This document shows positions 6,142-8,015 of a DNA stretch of 8,015 nucleotides, piece by piece. The stretch lies in NCBI GenBank assembly GCA_900319595.1, contig ONOZ01000071.1, forward strand, positions 1 to 8,015. Reading direction: 5' to 3'. This DNA comes from an uncultured Bacteroidales bacterium (lineage in GTDB: Bacteria; Bacteroidota; Bacteroidia; Bacteroidales; P3). Below the pieces are notes generated by a model. The model did not search any database. It was not told where the DNA came from and saw only the letters and a list, made by a program, of their open reading frames with translations. The stretch's first letter is position 1. Each line of letters begins with the position of its first letter. The position numbers and the translations under genes were made by a program.

Positions 6142-7062
6142 ATGACAAAAGTTTTGGTAGCAACGGAAAAACCATTTGCTAAGGTTGCCGTTGACGGAAT
6201 AAGAGAAATAGTAGAAAAAGCAGGTTTTGAACTTGCATTATTGGAAAAATACACAGACGTTAATGACCTTTACAAAGCTGTTGAGGATGCAGATGCGTTG
6301 ATAGTACGTTCAGACAAAGTAACCAAAGAGGTTATTGACCATGCAAAGAATTTGAAAATAGTAGTTCGTGCAGGTGCTGGATTTGATAACTTGGATTTGG
6401 AAGCATGTACAGCAAAAAATATCGTAGCAATGAATACTCCTGGACAGAATTCAAACGCTGTTGCAGAGTTAGCACTTGGTCTTATGATATATATGGCACG
6501 TACTAACTTTACTCCTGTTGCTGGTACAGAATTGCAAGGCAAAAGAATAGGTATTCATGCTTACGGCAATGTAGGTCGTCTTGTAGGAATGAAAGCAAAA
6601 GCAATAGGTATGGAAGTTATGGCGTTAGACCCATTCGTTCCTGCAGAAAAGATTGAAGCTGACGGAGTTAAGGTTGCAAAAGATGTAAATGATTTGTATT
6701 CTTCTTGCGATTACATCTCTCTTCACATACCTGCAAACGATGAAACTAAGAACTCTATCAATTATGAATTATTGAACAAGATGCCAAAAGGTGGCTGTTT
6801 GGTGAATACTGCAAGAAAAGAAGTTATTAACGAAAGCGATATGGCTAAATTGTTAGCAGAAAGAGAAGATTTCAAATATGTAACAGATATTGCTGCATCT
6901 AATGATGAGGAATTAAAGAAATTCGCTCCTCGTTACTTCTCTACTCCTAAAAAAATGGGGGCACAGACAAAAGAGGCTAATATAAACGCAGGGTTAGCTG
7001 CTGCTCGCCAAATTGTTGATTTTATTAAAAATGGAGTTACCAAATTTCAAGTTAATAGATAA
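6142..7062 (+). CDS. serA: D-3-phosphoglycerate dehydrogenase, short type without ACT domain
   Basis: SerA oxidises 3-phosphoglycerate to 3-phosphohydroxypyruvate with NAD+, the first step of serine synthesis and the supplier of SerC's substrate. Substrate-binding segments are IVRSD (54-58) and VRAGAGFDNLDLE (75-87), followed by NTPGQNSNAVAEL (98-110). The NAD-binding motif is GIHAYGNVGR (137-146), with D163 in the ribose-binding position after the second strand. Catalytic Arg is R225 in NTARKEV. The usual His of TPHxGxxT is missing: the motif reads TPKKMGAQT (268-276), with Lys at the His position. At 306 residues it ends straight after the catalytic domain, so the regulatory ACT domain and serine feedback through it are absent. 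The same features are recalled from Bacteroides and Entamoeba enzymes. GxGxxG-type 2-hydroxyacid dehydrogenases of other specificity are unlikely given serC next door. Confidence 0.93.
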   Translation: MTKVLVATEKPFAKVAVDGIREIVEKAGFELALLEKYTDVNDLYKAVEDADALIVRSDKVTKEVIDHAKNLKIVVRAGAGFDNLDLEACTAKNIVAMNTPGQNSNAVAELALGLMIYMARTNFTPVAGTELQGKRIGIHAYGNVGRLVGMKAKAIGMEVMALDPFVPAEKIEADGVKVAKDVNDLYSSCDYISLHIPANDETKNSINYELLNKMPKGGCLVNTARKEVINESDMAKLLAEREDFKYVTDIAASNDEELKKFAPRYFSTPKKMGAQTKEANINAGLAAARQIVDFIKNGVTKFQVNR

Positions 7063-7080
7063 TTATTAGATTATTGACAA

Positions 7081-7127
7081 GGTGGCGTTTTGAAATGTAT
7101 GTTTTTTTTAGACGCCACCCTTTTATT
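7081..7127 (+). terminator. Intrinsic terminator after serA
   Basis: GGTGGCGT (7081-7088) pairs with ACGCCACC (7112-7119), and two more pairs extend the stem inward. The loop is about 19 nt and CTTTTATTT follows. The G+C-rich stem stands out from its AT-rich surroundings and lies 18 bp after the serA stop. It closes the serC-serA unit. Confidence 0.85.
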
Positions 7128-7257
7128 TATAAAAACATTAAATAACTATAAATCACATTTGAATCCATTTAATAGAGATTACGAAATAATAATGTTGTAA
7201 TCGTGATATTTAAGACAATTTTGATGTAAGAATACATATTGTAATCAAAAAATTTTG

Positions 7258-7302
7258 TATTTTTGCAACGATGAAATATGATTATTAAAAAGAATATTTC
7301 AT
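7258..7302 (+). promoter_or_regulatory. TonB-receptor promoter box and leader hairpin
   Basis: TATTTTTG (7258-7265) is a good -7 box; the nearest upstream TTG (7239-7241) has a 16-bp spacer, shorter than usual. Just after it, ATGAAATAT (7271-7279) and ATATTTCAT (7294-7302) form a 9-bp inverted repeat at or near the RNA 5' end. This could stabilise the message or control access to the TTG start at 7330. No cobalamin riboswitch is visible. Confidence 0.5.
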
Positions 7303-7329
7303 AAAGAAAATAACAAACAATACAAATTT

Positions 7330-8015
7330 TTGAAACAAGTATATTTTTACATATTTTTTTTGTTGTCAATCATAGACATCAAGGCTCAGGCGTACTTTGA
7401 AAATAGGATAGGAGAGTCTGAAATTAAAATAGATACGATTGAGTCTGTAACTTTGGACAGCGTTTCCGTTCATGCCCATAGAATTGACATTAAAGAAAAC
7501 GCTCCGAGTGGAGATAAGTTGAATGTTAAACATTTGCGAACTATCAATACTCAAAATGTTGGAGATGCGGCAAAGTTTTTAGGGGGTGTTTTGGTCAAAG
7601 ATTATGGTGGATTAGGTGGCATTAAAACGGTTAGCGTTAGAGGATTATCTTCAAATCATACTGCAGTTATGTATGATGGTGTAAATTTGTTTGATAATCA
7701 AAGTGGACAAATAGATTTGAGTAAATATTCATTATCAAGTATTAACTCCTTATCGCTCGCCAATGCACAATTTAATTCCAATTTACCAACAGCAACTTCT
7801 TTAGCATCCGCATCAAGCGTCAATTTGGAAACGAAAAAGCCCAATATGTCTTCAAAAAAATTGGTAGGGGAGATGGGTATAACTTACGGCTCCTTTAATT
7901 TGTTTAATGGCAATATGTTTTTGGCATCAAAAGTAACTAATAAAGATATTGTAACCTTGATGGTAGATGTTATCAATACCAACGGACGCTATCCGTACAG
8001 ATTGTATTATGGTAA
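7330..8015 (+). CDS. TonB-dependent outer-membrane receptor, BtuB-like (3' end off window)
   Basis: An in-frame stop at 7279-7281 is followed by an open frame to the window edge, about 228 codons from the chosen start. No in-frame ATG occurs before about 7669, inside the plug, so TTG at 7330 is chosen: it gives MKQVYFYIFFLL, a typical signal-peptide start, ending in KAQA before the mature protein at YFENR. The region DSVSVHAHRI then leads into the TonB plug: NVGDAAKFLGGVLVKDYGGL, GGIKTVSVRGLSSNHTAVMY, DGVNLFDNQSGQIDL and the following ISSINSL-like segment match Bacteroidota receptors related to BtuB. The start of the beta-barrel is reached by about residue 175. It imports a ligand across the outer membrane using TonB energy. 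The ligand is not determined; cobalamin or an iron chelate is possible. No SusD-like partner is visible, since the downstream side is cut off. Confidence 0.85.
   Translation, partial: MKQVYFYIFFLLSIIDIKAQAYFENRIGESEIKIDTIESVTLDSVSVHAHRIDIKENAPSGDKLNVKHLRTINTQNVGDAAKFLGGVLVKDYGGLGGIKTVSVRGLSSNHTAVMYDGVNLFDNQSGQIDLSKYSLSSINSLSLANAQFNSNLPTATSLASASSVNLETKKPNMSSKKLVGEMGITYGSFNLFNGNMFLASKVTNKDIVTLMVDVINTNGRYPYRLYYG

Noticed and set aside
7271..7304. Short frames MKYDY and MIIKKNIS in the TonB-receptor leader as possible true start or leader peptides
   Set aside because: They are out of frame with the receptor and stop within a few codons. A damaged original start cannot be excluded, but the TTG at 7330 explains the signal peptide without a frameshift.
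7169..7554. Two overlapping minus-strand frames of 62-66 codons opposite the start of the TonB receptor
   Set aside because: They lie opposite the receptor leader and signal-peptide/plug region, have no recognisable domain, and the plus-strand frame is a clear family match.
1..8015. CRISPR array, insertion sequence, prophage or anti-phage defence system
   Set aside because: There are no regularly spaced repeats, transposase motifs, terminal inverted repeats with target duplications, or recognisable defence proteins; every long frame has a house-keeping or metabolic assignment.

Overview
The window is AT-rich DNA from a member of the Bacteroidota, most likely the order Bacteroidales. Three observations support this. 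Most intergenic regions contain TAnnTTTG boxes, the -7 element of the Bacteroidota primary sigma factor. Starts are preceded by A-rich leaders rather than Shine-Dalgarno sequences. The proteins also have Bacteroidota-type variants: a short phosphoglycerate dehydrogenase without an ACT domain, a ~230-residue RsmI-like methylase, and a BtuB-like TonB-dependent receptor. The lysine 2,3-aminomutase points to an anaerobic amino-acid fermenter. I cannot name the genus.

Layout. (1) Positions 1-1928, minus strand: kamA (lysine 2,3-aminomutase), then an incomplete P-loop protein that is probably kamB, the lysine 5,6-aminomutase reactivase subunit. This is the edge of a lysine-fermentation cluster that continues off the left end. 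(2) Positions 2054-3480, plus strand: xseA and xseB, the two subunits of exodeoxyribonuclease VII, divergent from kamA. (3) Positions 3481-3809: a 329-bp gap holding a probable minus-strand small RNA of about 100 nt with its own promoter and intrinsic terminator, followed by three inverted repeats in front of the next gene. (4) Positions 3810-4508: an RsmI-like SAM-dependent methyltransferase. (5) Positions 4509-4964: a 456-bp gap with a perfect 18-bp-arm hairpin, a minus-strand promoter-like box and the serC promoter and leader. (6) Positions 4965-7062: serC and serA, two steps of serine biosynthesis, separated by a 13-bp-arm hairpin and closed by a strong terminator. (7) Positions 7330-8015: the start of a TonB-dependent outer-membrane receptor with a TTG start codon, running off the right end.

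The genes fall into separate units. KamA makes L-beta-lysine, which the B12-dependent lysine 5,6-aminomutase uses next; the P-loop protein is expected to help keep that second mutase active. SerA and SerC convert 3-phosphoglycerate to phosphoserine. XseA and XseB form one nuclease. I see no phage, transposon, CRISPR or recognisable defence system. The least explained parts are the non-coding elements, especially the minus-strand RNA at about 3517-3618 and the long hairpin at 4592-4654. Several enzymes also depart from textbook catalytic or metal-binding residues.
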